A stretch of 64,000 bases of DNA from Protoeuglena noctilucae. Lineage: Eukaryota; Chlorophyta; Pedinophyceae; Marsupiomonadales; Marsupiomonadaceae. A model generated the notes under the pieces. It was not told the DNA's origin. It worked only from the letters and a program-made list of their open reading frames with translations, and did not search any database. Positions 53,544 through 63,904 of the stretch are shown piece after piece. Numbering within the stretch: the stretch's first letter is position 1; every line of letters begins with the position of its first letter. The stretch spans positions 1 through 64,000 of the forward strand of contig OY253674.1 in the NCBI GenBank assembly GCA_958009085.1. Reading direction: 5' to 3'. A program made the position numbers and the translations under genes.

Positions 53544-54617
53544 ATGGCCAGGGCCCGTCCTTGCGCGTGCTCTCTGCCTCCGAGATCGCGGACCCTGCTT
53601 CGCGCGCATCTCTCGCAGACCGTGTTCGGACCGGCGCCGAGTTGCTGCCCTGCCGCGTCGCACGTCCGCTTTGCCAAGCAACGTGTACGCGCCCAGCGTT
53701 CCGACGATGCCCGCGCGGTCCCGATGCCGGAGGGAAAGGAGGGGGTGGAGTACAAGGACTCCTTGACGGATATCGCCTTCATCGCGCTGTGCAGGTGGCT
53801 GCGCGAAGGGCTGGATGTTGGCCCACGTGAGCCAAGCACTGGCGAGGATGTTACTTAGCGCTCCCGGCTCGCAGGGTCGCGTACGGGAACATTGCTGGCT
53901 TCCAGAGCAAGCAGAGCTGGGTCGACGGCCCTTCCACGTTCCGCGGGATGGTGGAAGTGTCTGCTGCGGTCATGCGGGGGCGGTCAGGGGGCGAGGTGGC
54001 CGAGCGAGTCATCTCTGGGTGCGTCACGTTTGGCATCCACGCCATGTGACACTCTCCCATCCCATCCTAACTCCACTGACTCGCCACTCTTACTGCACGT
54101 GTCATCTCTGGGTGAGACATGTTGTGGCATCATCGCCATGTGACACGCGCCCGCAAGACCACCGACTCGCCACTCTTGCTGCAGGTTCCCCCAGGTGCCG
54201 CCGTGGTTCCGCAAAGTCTTCCCCTACTCCAAGTGGGGCGCGGAGCTCAACGCGCGCATCACGCCCGCGTTCTTCCAGTGGCTCGTGGGCCCTTGCGAGC
54301 CGGTGGACATCGAGGTCCCAGGGGCGGGCACCCAGCGCAGCGGCGTCAAGATCCAACGATGCCGGTACCTTGCCGAGAGCGGGTGCAAGGCCATGTGCGT
54401 CAACCTGTGCAAGCAGCCCACGCAGACCTTCTTCACCGAGCAGCTCGGCATGCCGCTGACCATGGAGCCCGACTTTGAGACATTGGAGTGCACGATGAAG
54501 TTTGGCGTGCACCCCAGCCCAATAGCTGATGACCCCGTCATGCAGCAGCCATGCTGGTCGACGTGCGCGGTCGTCGGCGCGCCCGCCGGGCCGTGCCCGT
54601 CCATCGCGGATCATTAG
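53544..54617 (+). CDS. D27: D27-like beta-carotene isomerase (DUF4033), plastid
   Basis: Three exons (53544-53794, 53875-54018, 54185-54617), 275 residues, close to plant D27 (about 278). D27 is a plastid iron protein that isomerises all-trans-beta-carotene at C9 as the first step to carlactone and strigolactones; algal homologues exist with unclear products. Residues 1-60 look like a transit peptide (ARPCACSLPPRSRTLLRAHL). The core starts at EYKDSLTDIAFIALCR and ends with the DUF4033 signature: RCRYLAESGCKAMCVNLCK, QPTQTFFTEQLGMPLTMEPD, FGVHPSP and the cysteine pair in PCWSTCAVV. Substrate specificity cannot be read from the sequence. Intron 2 consists of two tandem copies of itself. Confidence 0.88.
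53995..54184 (+). repeat. Tandem duplication of an entire intron with its exon edge
   Basis: Copy 1, about 53999-54098, runs GAGTCATCTCTGGgtgcgtc ... CGCCATGTGACAC ... GACTCGCCACTCTTACTGCA; copy 2, about 54099-54184, runs GTGTCATCTCTGGgtgagac ... CGCCATGTGACAC ... GACTCGCCACTCTTGCTGCAG. The used intron is the sum of both; a cryptic AG is lost in copy 1 (gca then c). Confidence 0.92.
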
Positions 54618-54792
54618 GGGTTGCAAGGGCTGTAGGGGCTGTGGTAGCTGATAGGGGCTGCAGGGGCTCTGGTGGGGCCTGTCGGCGCAACGCCAGTCAG
54701 ATCTTCACCCTAGCATGGCTTCCACGCTTGCCCGCTCGCCCGCTCGCACCACAAAATCCTCAAGTGAAGAACAAAGACGTCGCTAAGTCAAG

Positions 54793-55561
54793 ATGATCGG
54801 CAGGATGTCGCTTGCGCGGGTGAGAGGGCTTCTTAGGGTGCTGGTGCCATCGAGGGGCACGCCTGGGCCTTATCCGCGCATCTCGACGCACCGTAATCGT
54901 CTATCGTGCAATGATGTATGATTTAATGGCCATCGATGCCGCTCTCGTGCTCTCCAAGGCCACGTTTGAGCAGATCATGGCGGCATGGAGCCCGTCCCTG
55001 ACCCTGAGGTCCGATCCCGCCATCCACAGGCCGCTGTCGTCCCAGGGACGATGCGTGTCGCGCGCGCCCAGGTCGTGCGCATGTCCGGCGCCAAGCCCCC
55101 CTCCGGGTGTGATGCCGATGCGACGCCATCGCGTGCTCGCTGGCCGCCCCTCGGACGTATCGGGCGCCTCGCATTAACGCTGAGATGGCGCTTGGGCCAC
55201 TGAGACGCGACGCTGCCTCGCATCGCGCCCGGCTCGCAGGTCGGAGGGTGGCAAGTCGGAGGGCAAGCCACTTGGGGAGAAGATGAGCGAGACGGTGCAG
55301 AGCGCGAAGGACAAGACCAGCGAGGCCGCGAGCCAGGCGAAGGAGAAGCTGCAGGAGAAGACCAGCGAGGCGGCCAACAAGGCGTCCTCCACCGTCGGCA
55401 GCGCGAGGGACGCCGCGGCCGAGACGGCGGAGAAGGTCCGCGAGGCGACCGGCGAGGCGGGAACGAGCGAGGGTACTTCGGAGGGCACATCGGAGGGCAC
55501 CAGCGAGGGTACCAGCGAGGGTACCAGCGAGGGCACGAGCGAGGAGGAGGCGAAGCAGTGA
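54793..55561 (+). CDS. LEA-like repeat protein with N-terminal targeting sequence
   Basis: Three exons (54793-54819, 55030-55106, 55240-55561), 141 residues, phases consistent. The last exon is a hydrophilic Ala/Lys/Glu helix built of 11-mer-like units (QSAKDKTSEAASQAKEKLQE, KTSEAANKASSTVGSARDAA), typical of group 3 late-embryogenesis-abundant proteins that protect membranes and enzymes during drying or cold. It ends with a run of GTSE units. The first two exons encode a basic, Ser/Ala-rich, acid-free leader (MIGRMSLARAAVVPGTMRVA) that looks like a mitochondrial targeting peptide. If the upstream exons are wrong, the protein would start at 55283 (MSETVQSAKDK). Confidence 0.72.
55467..55548 (+). 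repeat. 12-bp coding minisatellite (GTSE units)
   Basis: Seven near-identical units of GGTACCAGCGAG-type sequence encode (Gly-Thr-Ser-Glu)n. Synonymous differences between units (ACC/ACG/ACT/ACA, AGC/TCG) show the array is not brand new or is under protein-level selection. Confidence 0.9.
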
Positions 55562-55730
55562 AGTTAACAATCACGCGAGGCGGGCGCTGCGCTTGGTTGT
55601 CGAGGACGGGTTCAGAGATTGAACGCGTGCTCTTCTGACGCAGATCTCCTGGCACAAAGATGATTGCGTAGCTCGCTGCCAGCCTGCGGCACGGGGAGGG
55701 CAATGTCGGCCAGCTGCAGGTCGTGATGTC

Positions 55731-58700
55731 ATGCACTCGCGCACCCACTTACCGCAAAATGACCTCATTTGGAACATCGTCGAGATGGACTCGCCCTACG
55801 AGCTTGAGGATGTGGACGCCGCCGATGCAGAAGCGGACATCGCAGGGACAGGTAACGCGCGTTCGACCGCGCGGCCGCTCGCGGGCCTGCATATCTGCGC
55901 ACGTAATCGAGCTCTGCAGTGTCTGCGGCGCACTGTTGAACCGCTAGGCGGCGGGGAGACGCGCACCGTCTGCTGCTGCGACGGGATTCATGACAAAGTT
56001 GACCCGACGTCACGTTGGCGCCCAGGGCCCCAAGCGGGAGGCCCACGCTCGAGCGGAGGACGAGGGGTCATGACGGAGGGCCTGCGCCGGCTGGGCGACG
56101 CCGTGCGGTCCCGCGCGCCGCTCGGCAAGGTGCGAGCTGCGCGCTCCCACTCTGCTCTGCCTCGAGCGTTTGACGATAAGCGATGCTACGAGCAAGCTTA
56201 AAACGCTCACCGAGCGCTCGTTCCTCCCGCGCAGGTCCTGCCTTCGCGCCCGGGCGACCTGCGCGACCCCTTGAAGGCGATCGGAATGCTCTTAGCCGTG
56301 CGCGTTGCGGGGGCGCTCTTCGGCATGGCTCAGCGGCTCGTAATGCGCGATGACGATTCCGGCGCCGAGAGCGAGACGAGCGAGGTCACGGAGGCGTCCG
56401 AGGAGGCGGCGCAGGCGTTGGACGCTTCAGAAGAGGTCGACCTGGACGAGCTCGAGTCTTACGGCGACGACAACAGGCGCGTAGCGATCGATATAGATGC
56501 TAGTTGCGAGCAGGCGCGCGTGTGCGGCTGTACAGCCGCGCTCACCGGGCGATTGCGACGTGCGCAGTGCCCCGGCGTCGCGGCGTTCGGCGGATTGGGA
56601 AGCGGACGCGGCTGCGTCTCCGGGAGTACTTCACGCGTTTCAGGGAAGCCAAATCATCACGTACATCGGTGAGAGTCCGCGCCAGGAGTGCCTCGCTGTG
56701 ATGCAGATGTTCGCGTGAGTCGGCATGCACACCAATGCACCAGCCAGTGTTTCACCGATTGACCAAGCGACGCTCCTCGACGCAGAGACGGCACACGCGG
56801 ACTCTGCGCGCGCGGCGCTTAGTCGTGGCGTGGATGCCGATGCGGGCGTGTACAACACGGTGATGCCCGTCGAGGCGGGGGGCAAACGCCTGGGGGAGCG
56901 GCAGTGGGCGGCATCAGAGGAGGCGGGGACGGCGGATGCGGGGGAGGGGCGGGGACGCGTCCACACGCCACACAAAGGAGAGGTGTGTGTTGGACGCATG
57001 GTGGCACCGTGCTTGCATGAGTGGGCTAGCTCGGTCAAGTGGGTACCGATATGTCATGCATACTAATGACTCTCCTTTGCCCTCAGAGGCGCGTTCTCGT
57101 CCTCATCTACGCCCCCCGGGACCACGGGGGCTTCAAACAACAGCCGCTGGCCGTGCTGGGGGGCGCCACGCTGCTGCGGCACACGGCCGGCAACGCGATG
57201 GGGTGCACGGCGGCGGCGGCGGTGGCGGTGGCGACAGACGACCCCGAATGCGCGGCGGAGGCGGCGGCGGCGGGGGTGGCGCACGTGGTGACGATGCCCA
57301 AAGAGACGGAGCAGGTGAGGGAACCGGTGGGGAGGGAAGGGAATGGTTGAGGTCTTACCTGCGCAGCAACCCTCGTCAGTCCCGATGATGGGCGCACTGA
57401 GTAACTGTCCGCTTTCTGTCTCACATCACATTTCCCTACCCTTGCCATCGTCATTCACTCCACTCTTCCTCTCTCCATCGCAGTCCTTCATGGCCAAACT
57501 CGACACGGCCGCGTACGTCACGGCGGAGCTTAAGCAACTGCACAACCTGGCATTCCAAGCGGTGGTGGTCATACCCACCACGTGCCCCCTCTTCACGCAC
57601 GAGTGAGGGGGCATGCAGCGCTGGCTGCGTGGTTGCTGTTCGGCACAGCAACTTGTGCTTGGATGTGCGCTGTTGCGCTCATAGAAATCCCCATGTTGCC
57701 CTCCCTATGCACTCCCATGCCATGCCCCATCCATATCAACCATTTACTTACATCAACCATCTTACCGTATCCCATCGATATTCACATGCGCCCCTCTCGT
57801 GCTTTCTCACCCCAGGCACCTGTCAGCCGCGGTGCACCTCTCGCGTCGGTGTGCCGCGGGCGTCCTGGCCCTGCGTCGCCGCGTGGGGGACATCCCGGAC
57901 CTGCACCGTGCCCTGCGAGTGACGATGGACGGGGGCGGGCAGGCCACGCACCTGGTGCGCATGACGGGGCACAGCATGCGAGACGACGACCTAGTCCTGT
58001 TACTGACGGGTATCACGGTCTATGGATCCGAGGTGCTGTCGCTCGCGGGGGTGATCCACGGCACCTACACCGCTAAGCGCATCGGCATTGAGGAGATCAC
58101 TGTGATGGAGTCGGGGTACAGGCTGGGGGTGGAGGAAGTGGGCATGTGGGGGGACATGGGCGTGTGCGAGACGGAGGGGGAGCTGCGGGAGATGCAGGTG
58201 AGGGAGGGGAGAGGAGGGGTGGGGTGGGGGCGTGAGTGGGAGGTGTGATGAGAGTGGTTGGGTTGTTGCATGAGGTGCTGCGGTGTTGCACGTGCACATA
58301 TGTGGCTGTTCGTGTACCCAGCGACACCGTGGACCCAACCCATGCTTGTCTTCCCTCCCTTACCACCTGCATGCTCAGTCACCCCTCGGCCAGCCAGCCA
58401 TTCATCGTCCTGCACGTGGCCCCCATTCGCAGGCTTCCCTCCCTTCCCTCGCTGCATCCTTCCCCAGCACTGTCGGCATGGGCAAGGGGGCGAGCGCTGT
58501 GTCACAGCAGAAGAGGGCCCCGTCGCATGCCGTGAGCCTGGAGAGCGCCAGCAGCGAGGCGGGACGCGAGGGGGAGGGGCGGGCCAAGAGAGGCGAGGGC
58601 GGGGGGGAGAGGGGGGCTGCGACGAAGCAAGAGGGGGCGAGGGGTGGGGAAGAGGCGGGTGCGGTGGGGGCGAAACCACAGGGGAAGGCAGGGGCGGGGC

Positions 58701-60581
58701 TGGCGGGTGCGGGTGATGATCAGAAGGGAGGGGCTGGGTCACGGAAGGATGGAGAAATGAGAACGGGGGAGGCGAAGGGTGCGGGAGGGCACGAGGGTTC
58801 ACGCAAGGGCGAGAGGGAGGGTGAGAGGGAGGGTAGGCAGGGTGCCAAGGTGGTCGACTCATCGGCTATAAGCGGGGATGGAGATGGTCGCCGGGTCGAG
58901 TCGGGTGGTGGCAAGCAGGGCTCGGGTGCGCAAGGCCGGCAGGGTGAGGCGGTGGCGGAGAGCGACGGTGCGGGGAGCGCAGGGGACCAACCGGGGCGGG
59001 AGGCGGCTCATGCGGGACAGAATGGCGTGGCTGCAAAAGGCGCAAGGACAGCAGAAGGCGCCTGTGAGCCCTGGGGCAAAGGGCGCTGGGGAGCCATCAG
59101 CACCGACGGCAAATGGAGGGCCGGCCAAGGGTACTGCAGCTGCGAGTGCCAGCCACGCAGCTGGGTACGCAACTGCACCGGCTCAAGACTCTGGGTCTGC
59201 ACGGGCACAGGCGTCCGCGCACCCGCCATCGCCCACGGTTGCGGCTACAGCTGCGGCTGCAGCTGCGGCTGCGGCTGCGGCTGCAACCATGGCTGCGGCT
59301 GCGGCTGGGCCCGTCCCGGCGCATACTTCCAAAGCCGATGCATCCGCCGCGACCCCCGGGAGTGCTCGGCAAGAGCGGCCTGCGCTGGCCGGCGCGACAG
59401 CCATTGCGGCACTGCCCGGCAAGGGCGGAGGGGCGTTTGGGTCTGGCAGCACACCCGGGGCGGCGGGGGAGGCAAACGGGGTCGCCTTGTCTAATGGAGG
59501 AGTTGCGGCCCAGGGTAAACCCGGCGAGGTCATTGCGATCAGCATGGACGCACGAGGGGCACCGACATTGCTCTCGACAACAGCAACAGCCGCAGCCGCA
59601 GCCCCCGCCGCTCCCCCCGCGTCCATCCCGCGTCTGGCGGCGAGCGAGATCCAGCCGGTCGCCGGAGTCAACAACGCTGCCGCTCTCCCCCCCGTCGCCG
59701 CCCCCATGTCTGCTCCGGTGTCCGCGAGCGGTGGGTGGAGCGCCGCGAGGGCGGCGGTCGCACAGGGCAATTGGAGGCTGGCGTCGTCGGCTGTCAAGGC
59801 AGCCGCGCAGTGGAAGTCGGGGGCGTGGAAGGGCGGTGCAGCAACGGCAGCGGCACCCGCCGTCGCCTCCGCCGCTCCCACGCTGCTGGAGGGGGCAGTC
59901 CCGGGTCCCAACAACACGCTTTCTACCGGCTTCCCGCCGGGATCGAAGGCGGCTGTTCCGGCGCTGGAGGCGGCGGTCCCGGGCTCCAACTTCGCCTCGC
60001 CCACCGCTTCACCCCCGGGGTCCAAGCCTGGGAGTCCCCCTGGCGCGCAGACCTCGGGGAGCGGGAAGGACGCCTCTCCGGAGCAGGCGTCGCCCGTCGC
60101 GTCGTCGATCGCCGAGAAACTGCTGCAGTGGAAGAACAGCGCACTGCGCAAGACGGCGGGCACGGGCAAGGCGGACGCCGAGGCGCCAGGCGGGGCGCGC
60201 ACGAGCGTGGCTTCTTTGGCGAGTAAGCTCATGTCATGGTCGTCGAACGCCAAGGACGGGCAGGGGCAGGTGAGATGCTCGCGGTGGCGGGGGCAGGTGC
60301 ATGTGCCGGCTGCCTGGCCGTCAGCGTCCCCTTCCGCCGCACTTCCGCAGGCCGGGTCTAGCGTGTCGTCGCAGGCCAGCTCGCCAGGCGCCTCGGCGTG
60401 GAAAGACGTCGCTGCGAGCCCCGCTGCGAGCCAGGCCAGCTCCGAAGTCTCGACGGGAACGTGGACCCCGTCAGGCGCGGCGTGGCAGGCCGTGCCGCCT
60501 CCGGCCATACCTGTCGGGAAGCTCGCCTCACAGATCACGCTCAACCGGAGGAGCCGGCTCGTCCAGGGCTCCACGGGATGA
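55731..60581 (+). CDS. Membrane-anchored CMP-sugar synthetase-like protein with long low-complexity tail
   Basis: Exons 55731-55851, 56026-56129, 56235-56476, 56568-56668, 56786-56982, 57087-57314, 57484-57602, 57816-58197, 58433-about 59050 and on to 60269, 60351-60581. The N-terminal part has one hydrophobic segment (LLAVRVAGALFGMAQ) and an acidic patch. The domain from exon 6 resembles KdsB/NeuA cytidylyltransferases: VLVLIYAPRDHGGFKQQPLA, LGGATLLRHTAGNA, VAVATDDPECAAEAAAAGV, VVVIPTTCPLFTHEHL and, at the end, GIEEITVMESGYRLGVEEV and MGVCETEGELREM. These enzymes activate KDO or sialic acid with CTP for wall, scale or glycan synthesis; plant KdsB is also membrane-anchored. The substrate is not inferable. 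A Gly/Ala/Ser-rich tail of about 700 residues follows; within it the frame changes near 59000-59060 with no clean intron, so an indel or missed intron exists there. The third intron has a GC donor (56477). Confidence 0.6.
59215..59300 (+). repeat. GCGGCT/GCTGCG repeat encoding polyalanine
   Basis: Imperfect GCTGCG hexamers. In the favoured frame they give a polyalanine run; in the other open frame they give Cys-Gly repeats, which helps decide that the Ala frame is used here. Confidence 0.75.
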
Positions 60582-60774
60582 GGATTGTGTCTGGCAGCGC
60601 TGACAACGCGAGTTTTGCGCAAGCAAAGCCCTCCGATTTTGGTGTACTTTCCTCTTTTTCATAGTTGTGCCACGCAGCGTCCTCGGCCGTCCCGGTTGAT
60701 CGATCGCGTGTTCGCGCGGGCGCCAGCACCGTCCCTGCTCCCGTTTGCGCTCGCTCGCCCTGTTCTCTTAAGCC

Positions 60775-61403
60775 ATGCTTGCTTGGAAGGGCGGCAAGAG
60801 AAAGGGAGCGCAGGAGCGGGCGGGCGTGAACAAGCATCCCTTGCGGTGAGCTGTTGGCACTGCACGTGCGTGCCTCTTTTGAAGCGACCGCTTGAAGTAA
60901 TGGTGACTGCAAGGCTGCATCGGGCAGCGTGGCCAGGCGTGCGACGCGAGCAGTGGCACGGGCTTCACCGCTGGCCAACCTGCCACCGCCCGATGCCAGG
61001 CTCGATGAGTACCGTTTCGTGCGTGAGGAGGCCCCGAAAGGGAGCAAAGACGGCGACAAGCCGGGAGGAGCAGGCGCGGGCGGCCAGGGCAACGACATGT
61101 ACCAGGAGCTGATCGACCTCGCTCGCAGGTGAGGGGCAGCTGGGGGCATTAGGGCCCTTCTGGCCATTCCCAGTCCTGGCAACACACCTCAATCGTTCGC
61201 TTTGCAGGAAGAAGGAGAAGAATGCGGCCAAGCCACGGAAGCCCAAAGCCGACGCGGGGAAGGCCAAGCCGAAGCCGCTGCCGCCGTGGGGCCTGCAGGC
61301 CCGGGGCCTGAAGCTCCCCCACGGTTCGCTAGACCTGGCCGCGATCGACATCGAGTCGCGGGAGCACGAGGCGCCCGAGAGCAGCGACGACCCTGCGCCG
61401 TAG
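60775..61403 (+). CDS. Small basic protein of unknown function
   Basis: Three exons (60775-60845, 60928-61128, 61208-61403), 155 residues, all phases fit. Basic N-terminus (MLAWKGGKRKGAQERAGVNK, then RRATRAVARASP) compatible with a mitochondrial or nuclear signal, a Gly/Lys linker, a short helix MYQELIDLARRKKEKN and a Lys/Pro-rich stretch, ending LAAIDIESREHEAPE. No family recognised. It converges on the methyltransferase gene with only 126 bp between stops. Confidence 0.52.
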
Positions 61404-61529
61404 CGCTTCAATGGTGGCCGCCTCTTGGGGGCTCTAATGCATGGCTTTGTGTAAGCACCTATCCTCGTCAATGATCATCTCACTCTGAACGACGTACGTA
61501 TTACAGAAGATCCAAGGACGGTAGCAAGT

Positions 61530-63314
61530 CTACCCACCAGGTATCAGGTCCGCGGAAATCCCCCGTCGCACTGCCTGGCGTGCCACTTCCCCATCCTTCA
61601 GCTTGTTCGGCTTGCTGACGCGGCCAGACTTGGTCACAAGGGCGAATCGCTGCATGCTTGCGTCGGCCGCCGCCGTCCGTGGCCTGCGCGGGGGCAGCGA
61701 TGAGTCCAAGTGTGGGAGGGGGCTTGGGCACGTGCAGCGTGCAGCAGGGTGTTGCGCGGTGCGGGCGCCACACACCTGGCTTGGCTGCCCTTGGCGGGCG
61801 TGCTCTGGGGCGTCGGGTCGTCCCCAGCGTCGTTCATCTCCGTCTCCTGCGTCCCTGTCTCCTCCTTCATGGGAACCAACACCGACGATAGCGCTGCTGG
61901 CAAGGGGCCTTCCACGCGCGCCAGCAGCTCGCAGGGCGCGGAGGAGATGCCGCTGAGGCGGAGGCTCGTGCGGCGCCTCCTCCTTTGGAAAAGGTACGCA
62001 CGGAAGGTCTGACCCGAGCCGGCCATCTTGACGGGGGTGTCTGACAGGAGCTCGATGTCTTCAAAGCCCGATGACTTCATGTGCGCAAGGATGTCGTGGA
62101 CTCTCCTGCGACGCGGGGCAGGGTGGGAACATGAACACAGTTCGGAGGGTGGAAAAGCAACGCAACACCCTCGTTGGCGCCCCCCCAGCTCCCCCATGTC
62201 CGCGCCCCCGCACCTCTGCACCACCGCCACCGACTGCAGCGTACTGCTGCTGGTGAATAGCCTCCCAAACGCTTCCTTGGCCGATGGGGGCATGCCCTCC
62301 CAAAAGGCGTAGGCGTGGGTGGCAGGGTCCAAGGTCGCCACCTTCTCAATGGGCGTGCACATGATGTGAGGCGGCGGGGTTAACTTGCTCGGAAGCATGC
62401 CCCTGCGCGCGTGGGAGGGAGACGGTCGCATGGCTGCCTGCCGTCGACAGCGACGGGCGCATGGGGCGTGCTCAGCCCAACGGACACCCACCTCTCGCCC
62501 AGCTTTTCCAACATCACAGAGACCATGTGCTCCCCCTTCATGCACTTCACGTTGTCCACCTCGTAACCCACGGTCTTGCAGCCGCGCGCTACCCAGGCGT
62601 GCAGGAGGGGGCGCCCAACGCCCGCACCCACGTCCACCACCATGCTGTCAGCTCCCAGACCGCAGTGCGAGGTCCAGTCATCCAGCACCTGTTGAAAACC
62701 AGCCTGCGGGAGTGGGCGGAGGCCACCGTCAGGCTTGGCGCGTGCGTGAAGGTGCTGGGGCCGGGAGGCGCGGCTGTCCTGCGCCTTGGGCCCGGTCACG
62801 GGACGAGGAGTGCAAGATGATAGCGATAGCAAGCGGAAAACGCAGCATGGGCACCCAACACCGCGCGAACCGGCGCGGGCGCGGACTCGCGCCAAAAAAC
62901 ATAGCGCAGTACGGGAAACGCTGCGCCGTCGCGACTGGGGTCCGGGGTGCCTCGCTCTTGAGGCAAGCACAAGCTATGCAACACGAAGATGGCAATGGTA
63001 TGGATGAATCGGGAAAACGTGGCCAGGGCAGGCGGTCGAGGGTGCGGCAGGCGGCAAGGCAAGTGAGCGCTGGGGCGAGCCCCGCGTCGCACAAAGAGAT
63101 CTCTGCGGCCCGCCGCTTGGCGGAGAAGATCAGCAAGCTGCAATGCATGCATCAGCGCCGCGAGACTCGCCATGGTGATGGTCCCGTAGAGGCCGTCCAC
63201 GCCCTCGCCGCCCCCAATCTTGCTCTCGAGCGATTGCATCAGCGATTGGAGGGTGCGCAGCTGCAGGGCCTTCTTCTCCGCCACGTCCGCCCCTTCATCT
63301 GCCCCCACACACAT
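61530..63314 (-). CDS. Class I SAM-dependent methyltransferase
   Basis: Five exons on the minus strand (63314-63093, 62703-62492, 62402-62214, 62105-61776, 61683-61530), 368 residues. The SAM-binding motif I is VVDVGAGVGRPLLHA (about residues 96-110), followed by the acidic motif II in TVGYEVDNVKC. The later IMCTPIEKVATLDPATHAYA, FWEGMPPSAKEAFGRLF and SVAVVQR match motif IV-V positions and the helix after it. The layout resembles DOT1-like and related protein methyltransferases, but the substrate is unknown. The N-terminal 74 residues are helical; an in-frame upstream Met at 63566 is possible, and I chose 63314 because it leaves a normal intergenic distance to TRAPPC1. The C-terminal tail (KSGRVSKPNKLKDGEVARQA) is basic. 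Confidence 0.72.
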
Positions 63315-63814
63315 CTCGGCGACCGGCGCAGTTCCCCTGCCACCAAGGGGGCTCCCCGAGCCCCTCCACCACCCCAAGAATCCCAGAATCGACGACGTGG
63401 TCCAAACGTTATGCAATAGAGAAGTGCGCCGGGAGCGCCGCACGCGCCGTGGTGTCGCTATCGCGCGCGCCGGGGCCCAGCTCACAACGAGATGGCGGGA
63501 ACGGGAAACGCTGGGGAGAGTGCGCGTCGATGCCTGCTCAGCTACTGCCAAACGCTTTTGGCTCATATATACGCTGGGGGGCTGCGCGGCGTCGACAAGA
63601 GGGCTGTGTTTGCCGCGTCAGGAAACGGTCACACTGGCAGCGCGAAACGGACGCCATGAGAGCGGCCCAGCACGCTAGGACCCATCCAGGGCGGTGACGT
63701 CGAGTCAAGGACGCGGCTGGGAGGGCAGTGGCGGTGGGGACACGCCTGCGCTGATGGCATGACACGGCCGCTCCCCAACTGCGCGCCCCCGGCGGACGCG
63801 ACGGCCTGCTAGCG
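63315..63814. promoter_or_regulatory. Divergent intergenic region, methyltransferase / TRAPPC1
   Basis: 500 bp between divergent start codons. If the methyltransferase starts at 63566 instead, only 248 bp remain. No gene seen. Confidence 0.35.
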
Positions 63815-63904
63815 ATGCCAGCTCTGTGTCTCTACATCTTCAACCGAGCGGGCACGTGCCTGCATTACAAGGAGTGGAACAGGCCGCGGGGACCGGTCGG
63901 GAAG
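63815..63904 (+). CDS. TRAPPC1: TRAPPC1 / Bet5, first exon (partial, runs off window)
   Basis: 30 codons from ATG 63815 to a GT donor at 63905 (GGGAAG|gtacgc). The start MPALCLYIFNRAGTCLHYKE followed by W is the conserved first strand and loop of TRAPPC1/Bet5, a core longin-fold subunit of the TRAPP tethering complexes that activate Rab1/Ypt1 at the Golgi. The final bases (ctgcgca) may be the start of the next acceptor. The rest lies beyond 64000. Confidence 0.85.

Noticed and set aside
58283-59494. Cys-Gly rich C-terminus in the first plus frame of the tail region (CGYSCGCSCG)
   Set aside because: It is an out-of-frame reading of GCTGCG repeats; the polyalanine frame stays open to 60581.
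59183-60622. 479-codon Ala-rich minus-strand open frame
   Set aside because: Antisense of the low-complexity tail; the plus strand connects to upstream exons in frame.
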